NCBI GenBank assembly: GCA_018644665.1
Contig: JABGQA010000109.1
Coordinates: forward strand, 25,006 to 89,005
DNA from: Candidatus Poribacteria bacterium
Lineage (GTDB): Bacteria; Poribacteria; WGA-4E; GCA-2687025
Length of the DNA stretch: 64,000 bases
Direction of reading: 5' to 3'
Part shown: positions 43,412-52,506 of the stretch, piece after piece
Numbering within the stretch: position 1 is the stretch's first letter
Layout of the letters: every line of letters begins with the position of its first letter
Notes under the pieces: generated by a model
Databases searched by the model: none
Told to the model about the DNA's origin: nothing
The model's input: the letters and a program-made list of their open reading frames with translations, nothing else
Translations under genes and position numbers: made by a program

Positions 43412-46400
43412 ATGACCGATGAATTCGCCAGGGTCACGACGCGTCCGCAGTCGGATGCTGCGGCCGGTCACTGGCGACGCTTCGACCATCGCTCCGGGCT
43501 GACACACGACAGTCGCTGTGTCCTGGCTGACAGCGACGGACGCGTGTGGATAGGCTCCCGCCGTCGTGGTCTGTCTTGCTACGACGGGTATTCGTTCCAG
43601 TCGTATACGACCGAGGACGGGCTGGCCAGCGACTACGTGCGGTGCGTCCTCCAGACCCGAAGCGGCGACCTGTGGGTAGGGACGGAGCGCGGGCTCTCGG
43701 TGTTCCGGGCCGGCAGCTTCGTCGCGCCGGCCGGCGGGCCGGGAGACATCTCAGTCCGGGCCCTGATGGAGGACCGCAACGGCGCCATCTGGGTCGGGAG
43801 CAAGGGCGGCCTGTCGCGCTACACAGACGGCTCCTGCCGGCGATGCTCGCTGGGGGATGGCAGCGCCGGGCCGGACGTTCGGGACCTAGCGCAGGACGAC
43901 CGCGGAACCGTCTGGGCCGCGACCGACCGCGGGCTCTACGCGCTGCGTGACGGGTCGATGTCGAGCAGCGAGCCCGAGCCGGGCCTCCCTACGGACGACA
44001 TCACCAGCGTGTGCCCGGGCGCCGACGGCGCGCTCTGGGCCGGAACGTACGGCGCGGGCCTCTGCCGACTCCACGATGATGGCGTCGAGACGTTCACGCG
44101 TGACCACGGGTTACCAGACACGCACATTCCGTGCCTCCACGTCCATCGGCGCGGGAGCCTGTGGATCGGTACCGTGCACGAAGGCGTCTGCCGCTATGAC
44201 GGGGCCTCGTTCACACATTTCTCCGCACAAGACGGCTTGGCGCACAACTACGTCCATGACATCGCGGAGGACCGCGAGGGCGCCATCTGGCTGGCATGCT
44301 GGCACGGCGGAGTTTCCTGCTACCTGCCGGGTGTCTCTCGGCAGGTAGCGGACCCGGTAGAGGAGGCCATGGCGCTCGATGCCGAGGGTCGCCTCTGGTG
44401 GGGGTGCGGCTCGGCGGTCGCATGGACGGACGACGGAGCGGCCCAGCGGCTTGAGCTTGGGTCGCGCATCAAATGCCTTCTCCCGGATCGCCGAGGACGC
44501 CTGTGGGTAGGTACCTCCGACAGAGGCGTGTTCGTCTGCCCGGATCGGTCGGATATGTCGGCCGCCCGGCCGGAACGGGCGTTCGCCTGGCTCGGGGGCG
44601 CGCACCTGGAGGCGCAGGACATCGTCGAGGCGGATGACGGCGCAATATGGGTCGCCACGACGCAGGGCGTTGTACGGCACGACGAAAGCGGGTCGGCCGT
44701 CTTCACATCGGAAGACGGGCTGCCGGCGGACGACATCTCAACCATCTGCCAGGATGCGGCCGGCGCCATGTGGTTCGGGAGCTACAACGGCGGGGGTCTG
44801 ACGCGATACGACGGCTTGCAGTTTGAGACGCTCACTGCCGCCGACGGCCTGGCCCACGACGAGGTACTCCACGTTGCTCGCGGGCCCGACGGCCGGTTGT
44901 GGATCGCGACACGGGGTGGCGTGAGCTGCCTTGACGGCGCCGAGTTCACGAGCCTGACCGCGGAGGACGGATTGCCGGCGGATGCCGTCAAACACCTGAC
45001 GGTGGACAGCCGGGGTCGGGTATGGGGCGCGACGCTTGGGGCTGGCGTCTTCCAATTCGATGGCAAGAACGTGCAGACGCTCACCGAGGACGACGGCCTC
45101 CCATCGAATTACTGCCCCGGCGTGGTCGAGGACGTCGACGGCGCCATCCTCATCGCGACGTTGCGCGGAATCGCCCGATACGCGCCGGGTGCGCGGCGCC
45201 CGCCTTCGGTACGCATCGTCGGCCTCGACACGCATGAATGGCACGACGCCCCCGCGTCCGTCACGACGCAGGCCGGGTTCGGCCGCGTTCGCGTCGTGTA
45301 CCGAGGCGTGAGCCTCATGACTACGCGCATGCGCTACGCCTACATGCTGGAAGGCGTCGACGATACATGGACGTCGACGTGGGCCGAGGAAGTCGTCTAC
45401 GCCAACCTCCCGGAGGGCGACTATGTGCTCAAGATCACAGCCTTCAACCGGGATCTGGTCGAGGCCGTCTCGCCCGCCGAACTCGCCATACACGTGGTCC
45501 CGGATCCCCGGGATGAGGCTGTCGCCGAGTTGGACCGCGTAATCGGCGAACGCACCGAGCAACTCGCGCTGGCCGAGACGGAGATCCAGAGGCAGGCGGA
45601 CCTCCTCGCGCAGATCGTACGCGATGCCAAGTGTATCCTGTGGCACTCGCATGTCGAGGCGGTAGAGGATCTGTACCACTGGACCCCACTGCGGCCGGCA
45701 GCCCCGGAGTTTCACGACATCCTGCCGCTCGATTCGCGGCCGGGCGAGGATTACCACACGGCGTGGGAACGGAGCGTGTTCCCCGAGGATCGCCAAGTGA
45801 TGGACGTCGCAGGGAACGATGCGATCCGTGACGGACTGCCGGGCTACTCGCACGACTATCGCTGCACCGACCGGTACGGGGTCGTCCGGTGGCTGCACGA
45901 GGACGCGACGATCAGGCGCATCGCAGACACGCGGTGGACCGTCACCGGTGTGGTGACTGACATCACCGCGCTGAAGGAGGCCGAACGCGACCAGTTGGCA
46001 CGGAAGGAGCGAGACAGCACGGAGGCGGCGCTCCGCACGTCGGAGCAAGAGCGATCCCAGCTCATTGTCCAGATGATGACCGTCCAGGAGAACGAGCGCG
46101 CCCGGATCGCCAGGGACCTCCACGACCACGCCGGGCAGGCCTTGTCGTCCCTGCTTGTAGGACTGAAGGTCCTCTCGCAGATTGGTGATGTGAGCGAGGT
46201 GCGTCGGCAGGCCGAGGCGTTGCGCGAAGTCGCGACCGAGACGTTCCATCAGGTGCGCGAACTGTCGTTCGACGTATACCCCAGCGCGCTCGAGCATCTC
46301 GGCCTCGTGGCGGCGCTCCAGCAGGACGCCGCGCTTTTCCAGAGTCGGCACGGGACTACCGTGCATGTGCACGCCGACGCCGAGCCCGCCGCCTGTCCGC

Positions 46401-46711
46401 GGCCCGTAAAGGCTGCGGTGTATCAGGTCGTGCACGCTGCGTTGGCGAATATCGCGCACCACGCCGGCGCCAGCGCAGTGGGCATCGTCGTGCAGCAGCA
46501 CGGCGACCGCCTATCGGTTATAGTCGAAGACGATGGCGCCGGATTCGACGTCGAAGCCGTGCTGTCCGGGCCCGTCGACCACCGCTTCGGGCTACTAGCC
46601 ATGCAAGAGCGCATGCGATCGATAGACGGCAAGGTGAGTTTCGAATCGACGCCGGGAGAGGGGACGAGCCTGTTCATCGAGGCCCGACCCGAGGCGGCGC
46701 CCCTGCTGTAG
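43412..46711 (+). CDS. double-propeller sensor histidine kinase (propeller, Y_Y_Y, PAS, HisKA_3, HATPase), copy 1
   Basis: A 1099-residue protein from ATG 43412. Fourteen propeller repeats of the form VWIGSRRRGLSCYDG run over about residues 20-595, enough for two seven-bladed propellers. A Y_Y_Y-type beta domain follows (about 598-700: RMRYAYMLEGVDDTW), then a coiled segment, a PAS fold (about 740-850: YHTAWERSVFPEDR to VVTDITALKEAE), a HisKA_3 dimerisation region with phospho-acceptor His904 in RDLHDHAGQ, and an ATPase domain (DDGAGFD, FGLLAMQERM). Unlike known hybrid sensors of this class I see no signal peptide and no membrane helix between propeller and kinase, so the sensor should be cytoplasmic. 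No response regulator lies nearby; a NarL/LuxR-type partner is expected. Confidence 0.92.
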   Translation: MTDEFARVTTRPQSDAAAGHWRRFDHRSGLTHDSRCVLADSDGRVWIGSRRRGLSCYDGYSFQSYTTEDGLASDYVRCVLQTRSGDLWVGTERGLSVFRAGSFVAPAGGPGDISVRALMEDRNGAIWVGSKGGLSRYTDGSCRRCSLGDGSAGPDVRDLAQDDRGTVWAATDRGLYALRDGSMSSSEPEPGLPTDDITSVCPGADGALWAGTYGAGLCRLHDDGVETFTRDHGLPDTHIPCLHVHRRGSLWIGTVHEGVCRYDGASFTHFSAQDGLAHNYVHDIAEDREGAIWLACWHGGVSCYLPGVSRQVADPVEEAMALDAEGRLWWGCGSAVAWTDDGAAQRLELGSRIKCLLPDRRGRLWVGTSDRGVFVCPDRSDMSAARPERAFAWLGGAHLEAQDIVEADDGAIWVATTQGVVRHDESGSAVFTSEDGLPADDISTICQDAAGAMWFGSYNGGGLTRYDGLQFETLTAADGLAHDEVLHVARGPDGRLWIATRGGVSCLDGAEFTSLTAEDGLPADAVKHLTVDSRGRVWGATLGAGVFQFDGKNVQTLTEDDGLPSNYCPGVVEDVDGAILIATLRGIARYAPGARRPPSVRIVGLDTHEWHDAPASVTTQAGFGRVRVVYRGVSLMTTRMRYAYMLEGVDDTWTSTWAEEVVYANLPEGDYVLKITAFNRDLVEAVSPAELAIHVVPDPRDEAVAELDRVIGERTEQLALAETEIQRQADLLAQIVRDAKCILWHSHVEAVEDLYHWTPLRPAAPEFHDILPLDSRPGEDYHTAWERSVFPEDRQVMDVAGNDAIRDGLPGYSHDYRCTDRYGVVRWLHEDATIRRIADTRWTVTGVVTDITALKEAERDQLARKERDSTEAALRTSEQERSQLIVQMMTVQENERARIARDLHDHAGQALSSLLVGLKVLSQIGDVSEVRRQAEALREVATETFHQVRELSFDVYPSALEHLGLVAALQQDAALFQSRHGTTVHVHADAEPAACPRPVKAAVYQVVHAALANIAHHAGASAVGIVVQQHGDRLSVIVEDDGAGFDVEAVLSGPVDHRFGLLAMQERMRSIDGKVSFESTPGEGTSLFIEARPEAAPLL

Positions 46712-46857
46712 CGGCGCGGCAGTGTCCCCCCGCGCGATGTTCGCCCGCCTGCGGCGGCCAGGGCATTCGACTCCGCGCGGCTCGGGCGAACGTGCACAGA
46801 CTTCGGGCGGCCCGGCCGAGTCGGCCGTCAGCTTGCGACAACTGGGGCGACCTGGCC

Positions 46858-49800
46858 ATGAACCCAGCCGTAGGGCACTGGCGACGCTTCGACCACCGTT
46901 CCGGCTTGACCCACGACAGCCGGTGCGTCCTGGCCGACCGGGGCGGCCGCGTCTGGATCGGGTCGAGGCGGCGGGGTCTGTCCTGCTATGACGGATACTC
47001 GTTTCAGACGTTCACGACAGAGCACGGTCTGGCAGGCGAGTACGTGCGCTGCCTACTGGAGACTCGTTCCGGCGTGCTGTGGATCGGTACCGAGGTGGGA
47101 CTCTCGGTTCTCGAAGAGGGGCGCTTCTCCACGGTAGATGCTGGTCCCGGAGGGACGTCCATCAGGGCGCTCCTGGAAGACCGCGACGGGTCCATCTGGA
47201 TCGGCTCCAGAACGGGACTCTACCGGTACGTGGATGGCTCGTACGAGTTCTGCCCACTCGTCGACGGGCGCACGGGCCCGAGCGCTCGCGCTCTCGCCCA
47301 AGATGAGCGCGGGACAGTCTGGATCGGCACCGACGACGGTCTCTACAGCCTCAGCGACGGAGCGGTGACATGCCATGGCCGTCACCACCCGGTTCTGGCC
47401 GGGCAGATCTCCAGTCTGTGCATGGACGTCGTCGGCTCTTGCTGGGTCGGGACATATGACTCCGGGCTCTGCCGCTACGACGGCGCTGACGTGGAAGTGT
47501 TCACGCGAGAACACGGTCTCCCGGACGATCACATATCGTGCCTGCACACGGATCGGCACGGCGCCGTGTGGATCGGCACGCGGCACGAAGGGGTAGGGCG
47601 GTACGACGGCGACGGATTCACGCGGTACTCCGTCCACGACGGGCTCGCGCACAACTACGTCCACGGCGTGGCCGAGGGCCGCGAAGGCGACCTCTGGTTC
47701 GCCTGCTGGCACGGTGGGTTGTCCTGTCTGCTCCCGGGCGTGACGAGCGTATCCGACGACCCCGTGCAGGAAGCGATGGTGCGCGACGCGGAAGGCCGAC
47801 TTTGGTGGGCATCCGGCGCAGCGCTCGCGTGGGTCGACGATCACGGCGCGCAACGTCTCGACTTCGGCAGCCGCGTGGTATGTCTCCATCCGGACAGTCG
47901 AGGACGCCTGTGGGTAGGTACGGAGGACGCCGGAGTATTCCTGTGTGCTGACCGCGGGGACATCTTGGGTTCGGAACCGTCGCGCATGTTCGGCGACGTG
48001 TGGGATGCCTATTACGAGGCCCTGGTCATACATGAAGCGTCCGATGGAGCGGTGTGGGTGGGCTCCAATCACGGCGCCGTCCGGAGCGGCGTTGGCCGCG
48101 CCGTCTGGTTCACGTCGCGCGATGGGCTGGCGACCGATCAGGTCTCGACAATCTGCCAAGACTCGGCTGGCGTCATATGGCTCGGTAGCTATGACGGCGG
48201 CGGGGTCACCCGGTACGATGGTCACCAGTTCCAGGTGTCCACGACTGCGGACGGGCTGGCCCATGACGAGGTATTGCACATCGCGCGGGACCCCGACGGT
48301 ACGGTGTGGATCGCCACACGTGGTGGCGTGAGCCGCCCCGAGGGGACGTCCTTCACGAGCTTGACAACGAGCGATGGGCTGCCCGCGGACACCGTAAAAC
48401 ATGTGATGGTGGACCGCCGAGGCCATCTGTGGGGGGCAACGCTCGGCGCCGGCGTGTTCCAATTCGACGGCAAGAACGTACAGACGCTCACGGAGGACGA
48501 CGGCCTCCCCTCGAACTACTCCCCCGCCCTCGCAGAGGACCGTGACGGCAGCATCGTGATCGCAACGTTCCGAGGGATACGGCGCTACGCGGCAGACACC
48601 CCGCATCCACCCTCGGTGCGCATTATCGGCGTCGACATCCAGCGATGGCACGATGCTCCCGGGGAGGTGACGACACCATCGGGGTCAGGGCGCATTCGCG
48701 TGGTATACCGCGGCGTCAGCCTGATGACATCGAGGATGCGGTATGCGCACATGCTCGAGGGTGTGGACGACACATGGCGGTCTACGTGGGACGAGGAAGT
48801 CGTCTACGAGGATCTGCCCGTCGGCGACTACCGCTTCAAGGTCAAGGCTGTGAATCGCGACCTGGTGGAGTCGACCTGCCCAGCCGAACTCGCGATCCAC
48901 GTGACGCCCGACACACGGGACTACGCGGTCGCGGAGCTTAGCCGGCTGGTCGGGGAGCGGACCGAGCGCCTGGAGCGCGCGGAGGCCGAGATACAGCGAC
49001 AGGCGGCCCTCCTGACCCGAGTCTCTCGCGAGGCGCGGAACATCCTGTGGCGCGCCCACGTGGAACTGCGGTGCGGCGACTTAGTCTGGACCCCGGTCCG
49101 TCGCGAGGCGGCGGACTTCCACAGTTTCCTGCCGCTCAGCATCCTTCCCGGAGAGGATTACTACGCCGCGTGGGCGAGGAGTGTGCTCCCGGAGGACCGG
49201 GCGGCCATGGACCGCTTGGGGAACGCCGCCATACTAGAGGGCCGACCGACCTACGCCCAGGGCTACCGCTGCATCGGTCGCGACGGCGGGGTGCGTTGGC
49301 TGCACGAGGACGTGACCATCGAGTCGACTGGAGACGGGCAGTGGACGATCGAGGGCATCGTGACGGATGTCACCGAGCAGAAGGACGCGGCGCGGCTCCA
49401 GTCGGCCCTGGAGGATGGGAAGCTCGCCATGGAGGGCCTGCTGCACTCGGAGGAGGAACGGTCGCGGCTAATCGTCCAGATGATGACGGTACAGGAGGGC
49501 GAACGCGCCCGCATCGCCCGTGATCTGCACGACCACGCGGGACAGACCCTGTCGTCGCTCTTGGTCGGACTGAAGGTGCTGTCGCAGATGGGCGAAGTCG
49601 CCGACGTCCGACGTCAGGCCGCCAACCTACGAGAGGTCGCCACGCAGACGCTCGAGGAACTGCGCGCCTTGTCGTTCGACGTGTACCCGAGCGCGCTGGA
49701 ACAGCTCGGCTTCGTCGCCGCGCTGGAGCAGGATGCGGGCCTCTTCCAGTCCAGGCATAGCATCACGGTGGACGTCCACGCGGACGGCGAGCCGCGTGAC

Positions 49801-50124
49801 TGTCCGCCGGCCGTAAAGGCCGCTATCTACCGAGTCGTGCACGCCGCGCTGACCAACATCGCGCAGCACTCGCAGGCCGGGAACGTCGGTATCGTCGTCC
49901 GCCAGGATCCCAACCGCCTCCTGGTGGTGGTAGAGGACGACGGCGTAGGATTCCACGTGGATACGGTGCTCGCTGGCCCCGTCGAAGAGCGCTTCGGCCT
50001 GTTAGCCATGCAGGAGCGGATGCGGCCGCTCGCGGGCCGGGTACGGTTCGAGTCCACACCAGGGCGGGGCACGAGCCTATTCGTGGACGCGCCGCTCGTC
50101 GGCGCAACGTCTGTTGAATCCTAG
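46858..50124 (+). CDS. double-propeller sensor histidine kinase, copy 2
   Basis: A 1088-residue paralogue with the same domain order: propeller repeats from FDHRSGLTHDSRCVLAD onward (identical to copy 1 over that stretch), Y_Y_Y-type domain (RMRYAHMLEGVDDTW), PAS fold (YAAWARSVLPEDR), HisKA_3 with His891 in RDLHDHAGQ, and ATPase domain (DDGVGFH, FGLLAMQERM). Similarity to copy 1 is high across all domains, highest in the blade before the Y_Y_Y domain (VFQFDGKNVQTLTEDDGLPS identical). ATG 46858 aligns with residue 17 or so of copy 1. Again no membrane helix or signal peptide. The 146-base gap to copy 1 has no obvious promoter, so co-transcription is likely. The pair arose by tandem duplication. 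Confidence 0.92.
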   Translation: MNPAVGHWRRFDHRSGLTHDSRCVLADRGGRVWIGSRRRGLSCYDGYSFQTFTTEHGLAGEYVRCLLETRSGVLWIGTEVGLSVLEEGRFSTVDAGPGGTSIRALLEDRDGSIWIGSRTGLYRYVDGSYEFCPLVDGRTGPSARALAQDERGTVWIGTDDGLYSLSDGAVTCHGRHHPVLAGQISSLCMDVVGSCWVGTYDSGLCRYDGADVEVFTREHGLPDDHISCLHTDRHGAVWIGTRHEGVGRYDGDGFTRYSVHDGLAHNYVHGVAEGREGDLWFACWHGGLSCLLPGVTSVSDDPVQEAMVRDAEGRLWWASGAALAWVDDHGAQRLDFGSRVVCLHPDSRGRLWVGTEDAGVFLCADRGDILGSEPSRMFGDVWDAYYEALVIHEASDGAVWVGSNHGAVRSGVGRAVWFTSRDGLATDQVSTICQDSAGVIWLGSYDGGGVTRYDGHQFQVSTTADGLAHDEVLHIARDPDGTVWIATRGGVSRPEGTSFTSLTTSDGLPADTVKHVMVDRRGHLWGATLGAGVFQFDGKNVQTLTEDDGLPSNYSPALAEDRDGSIVIATFRGIRRYAADTPHPPSVRIIGVDIQRWHDAPGEVTTPSGSGRIRVVYRGVSLMTSRMRYAHMLEGVDDTWRSTWDEEVVYEDLPVGDYRFKVKAVNRDLVESTCPAELAIHVTPDTRDYAVAELSRLVGERTERLERAEAEIQRQAALLTRVSREARNILWRAHVELRCGDLVWTPVRREAADFHSFLPLSILPGEDYYAAWARSVLPEDRAAMDRLGNAAILEGRPTYAQGYRCIGRDGGVRWLHEDVTIESTGDGQWTIEGIVTDVTEQKDAARLQSALEDGKLAMEGLLHSEEERSRLIVQMMTVQEGERARIARDLHDHAGQTLSSLLVGLKVLSQMGEVADVRRQAANLREVATQTLEELRALSFDVYPSALEQLGFVAALEQDAGLFQSRHSITVDVHADGEPRDCPPAVKAAIYRVVHAALTNIAQHSQAGNVGIVVRQDPNRLLVVVEDDGVGFHVDTVLAGPVEERFGLLAMQERMRPLAGRVRFESTPGRGTSLFVDAPLVGATSVES

Positions 50125-50143
50125 CTGCCGAGGAGGCCCGACC

Positions 50144-50959
50144 ATCCGAGACGCGGTAGTCGTCATTACGGGCGCGGCCCGCGGCATAGGCCGAGCGGTC
50201 GCGTTGGCGTTCGCGGCCGAAGGCGCGAAACTCGCTCTGGGGGACATCCTCGCGGACGAACTCGCCGACACGGCCGCGATGGTCGCCGATGCAGGCGGCA
50301 GCGCGCTCATCGCTCGGGTAGACGTCTCGGATTCGGACGAGGTCTCCCGGTTCGCCAGGCGGGTGCGCGCGGACCTAGGCGCGCCGGACGTACTTGTCAA
50401 CAACGCCGGCACGTTCTCGGTGATAGCGCCGGTCTGGGAAGCCGACCCGTCGGCGTGGATGCGCGATGTACAGACCAACCTCGGCGGCGCCTTCCACATG
50501 TGCCACGCGTTCGTTGGCGGGATGGTCGAACGCGGACGCGGCTGCGTCATCAACGTGGTCAGCTCCGGCGGCGTCGGCGATCCGCATCCCTATTGCACGA
50601 GCTACGCAAGCTCCAAGGCGGGACTCATGCGCCTGACGGAAGGCCTGGCCGCGGAGACATGCGAACACGGAACCAAGGTGTTCGCGGTCGCCCCACCGGC
50701 CGTGCTGACGAACATGACGCGGTTCATCATGGACGACCCGGGCGGGCGCAAGTGGCGTCCCGCGTTCCGCCGCCTGCTTCGCGACGGCCGCGATACGCCG
50801 CCCGAGCGGGTCGCGGAGACGATGCTCGTCCTGGCGAGCGGCCGCGCCGATCAGCTCAGCGGTCGCTTCATCCGGGCAAGCGACGACATTGATGACCTGA
50901 TCGCGCGCGCCGACGAGATCACACAGGGCGATCTGCTGACACTGCGCATCAAGGGATAG
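50144..50959 (+). CDS. short-chain dehydrogenase/reductase
   Basis: A classical SDR of about 271 residues. The cofactor motif is TGAARGIG, an acidic Asp after strand 2 (LGDI) suggests NAD preference, NNAG is present, and the catalytic set is VVSSGG with YASSK. The start is odd: the only in-frame standard start, TTG 50114, overlaps the stop of the kinase and has no ribosome binding site, while AGGAGG at 50131-50136 stands seven bases before an in-frame ATC at 50144. ATC gives the expected short N-terminus (RDAVVVITGAARG). It is followed four bases later by a sulfatase gene, so the two may act on one substrate. Confidence 0.9.
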   Translation: MRDAVVVITGAARGIGRAVALAFAAEGAKLALGDILADELADTAAMVADAGGSALIARVDVSDSDEVSRFARRVRADLGAPDVLVNNAGTFSVIAPVWEADPSAWMRDVQTNLGGAFHMCHAFVGGMVERGRGCVINVVSSGGVGDPHPYCTSYASSKAGLMRLTEGLAAETCEHGTKVFAVAPPAVLTNMTRFIMDDPGGRKWRPAFRRLLRDGRDTPPERVAETMLVLASGRADQLSGRFIRASDDIDDLIARADEITQGDLLTLRIKG

Positions 50960-50963
50960 GCCG

Positions 50964-52421
50964 ATGGCACGACGACCAAACATCCTGATCATCATGACCG
51001 ACCAGCAGAAAGCGACATCGAGCCATCTCTACGGCTCGACCTTCTGCGAGACGCCATCCCTTGGGCGCCTCGCAGGCGAGGGGACACTATACGAGAACGC
51101 GTTCACCCCCCATCCGCTCTGCGTGCCGGCTCGTGTGTCGTTCTGGCTGTCGCAGTGGCCGCATTCGCATGGCGCGCGCCGCAATGAGACCCTGATGCCC
51201 CGGGGAGCGAATCACGCGGCGCGCGTATGGCACGACAACGGTTATCGCCTTGGACTCATAGGCAAGAACCACTGCTTCGAAGCCGAAGAGGACGTCGATC
51301 TGTTCGACACATGGTTGCCTTTGGGACACGGCGGCATGAACGGGAGTTCGCGGTCCCGCTGGTACCGCGACCTGGACGGGGTTCGCGCGGCGAACGCGTT
51401 GCGGCGGGACATGCGGGCGCAGAATCCCCGGTTCGGCTACGCTGCGCCCGACTATCCTCCTGAGGACCACTCGACGGGTCTCATCGCTGGGCAGACGGTC
51501 CAGTTCCTCGAGGACCACGGCGACGAACCGTTCGCGCTGTGGGTTTCGCTGCCCGACCCGCACGAGCCCTGGGTGTGCCCGGCCGAGTACGCGGCGCTGT
51601 TCCCCAGGGACCGAATCGACCTGCCCCCGTGGCGCGACGACGAGTTCGACGACACGGCCCCCGAGCGCAACCGCGTGCTCCACCACATGCTGGGCGTGCG
51701 TGATGACGCTATCGAGGACGTGTACGGCCTCATGGCGGTGTACTACGGGATGGTGCGGCAGGTGGACGACGCCCTCGGTCAGTTCCTCGACGCGCTGGAG
51801 CGACTCGGCCTCCGGGACGATACGATCGTGGTGTTCTGCTCGGATCACGGCGACTTCATGGGCGAACACGCGATGCAGTGCAAGGGAGGCGTCTTCTACG
51901 ACTGCCTGACGCGTGTGCCCCTCGTGGTGTCTTGGCCTGGCGTAGTTCCGACCGGCGTGCGTGACACCGGCATGGCCAACCTCATCGATGTCGTTCCTAC
52001 GTTGCTGACACTCCAGGGCATCGACGTACCGCACGCGATGCACGGACGCCCTCTGCCGACGGCGACGGACGCTGCCGCGCGCGAGGTCACATTCTCCGAG
52101 TACGGCGCGGGAGGGCCACCGTTCACCCTCGACGACCTCGCGGCCATGCCCCAGCCGTGGGGGAGGCGTACGCTGATCGACTCGCTTCGCGCGCGGGAGG
52201 CAGAGGGCCGCCGGAAGATGGCGCGAACCGTGGACTGGAAGTACGTCCACGACCCCATGGGTGACCGTGACGAGTTGTACGACCTGCGCGCCGATCCGTG
52301 GGAGCTACAGAACGTCGTCGATGACCCCAGCAACGCCTCGACGGTCGCCGACATGGCGCTCCGGCTGGCGGACTGGAGCATCTCGACCGAGGACGCCATC
52401 CCCGTGCCGCTGCCCGCCTGA
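50964..52421 (+). CDS. sulfatase (type I, formylglycine-dependent)
   Basis: A 485-residue arylsulfatase-type enzyme. Metal-binding residues start at IIMTDQQ; the formylglycine signature is CVPAR with Cys53 as the residue to be oxidised and Arg57. VFCSDHGDFMGEH provides the metal-binding Asp-His pair, and DPHEPW is family-typical. No signal peptide is seen, so export, if any, is unexplained; a cytoplasmic role on imported sulfated sugars is possible. No formylglycine-generating or anaerobic maturase gene is in the window. It directly follows the SDR gene. A 14-base palindrome spans its stop codon. Confidence 0.93.
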   Translation: MARRPNILIIMTDQQKATSSHLYGSTFCETPSLGRLAGEGTLYENAFTPHPLCVPARVSFWLSQWPHSHGARRNETLMPRGANHAARVWHDNGYRLGLIGKNHCFEAEEDVDLFDTWLPLGHGGMNGSSRSRWYRDLDGVRAANALRRDMRAQNPRFGYAAPDYPPEDHSTGLIAGQTVQFLEDHGDEPFALWVSLPDPHEPWVCPAEYAALFPRDRIDLPPWRDDEFDDTAPERNRVLHHMLGVRDDAIEDVYGLMAVYYGMVRQVDDALGQFLDALERLGLRDDTIVVFCSDHGDFMGEHAMQCKGGVFYDCLTRVPLVVSWPGVVPTGVRDTGMANLIDVVPTLLTLQGIDVPHAMHGRPLPTATDAAAREVTFSEYGAGGPPFTLDDLAAMPQPWGRRTLIDSLRAREAEGRRKMARTVDWKYVHDPMGDRDELYDLRADPWELQNVVDDPSNASTVADMALRLADWSISTEDAIPVPLPA

Positions 52422-52429
52422 CGTCAGGC
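52416..52429. repeat. 14-base perfect palindrome at the sulfatase stop
   Basis: GCCTGACGTCAGGC at 52416-52429, overlapping the TGA. It could form a short hairpin or be a dimeric regulator site for the downstream gene. No U-tract follows. Confidence 0.5.
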
Positions 52430-52461
52430 CCTTTGCCGGCGTCCCTTTCTCGGCGTCACAG

Positions 52462-52478
52462 CGCCATGTATCATGGCG
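52462..52478 (+). promoter_or_regulatory. inverted repeat over a -10-like element
   Basis: CGCCATG (52462-52468) and CATGGCG (52472-52478) are perfect inverted arms separated by TAT. A -10-like TATCAT (52469-52474) lies inside, 33 bases before the ATG of the 811-residue protein. A repressor bound here would block transcription. No good -35 is visible. Confidence 0.4.
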
Positions 52479-52506
52479 GACCGGCTCACTCTAGGGATGC
52501 TCCTCC

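Noticed and set aside
42923..43507. 194-residue minus-strand frame in the gap before the kinases
   Set aside because: Overlaps the kinase start, no ribosome binding site and low-complexity arginine-rich product.
44738..46501. 587-residue minus-strand frame inside the first propeller kinase
   Set aside because: Shadow frame of a conserved kinase; the paralogue carries a comparable but dissimilar antisense frame.
46858..50124. Misassembly duplicate of the first kinase
   Set aside because: The two copies differ throughout at nucleotide and protein level and have different flanks, so this is a genuine old tandem duplication.
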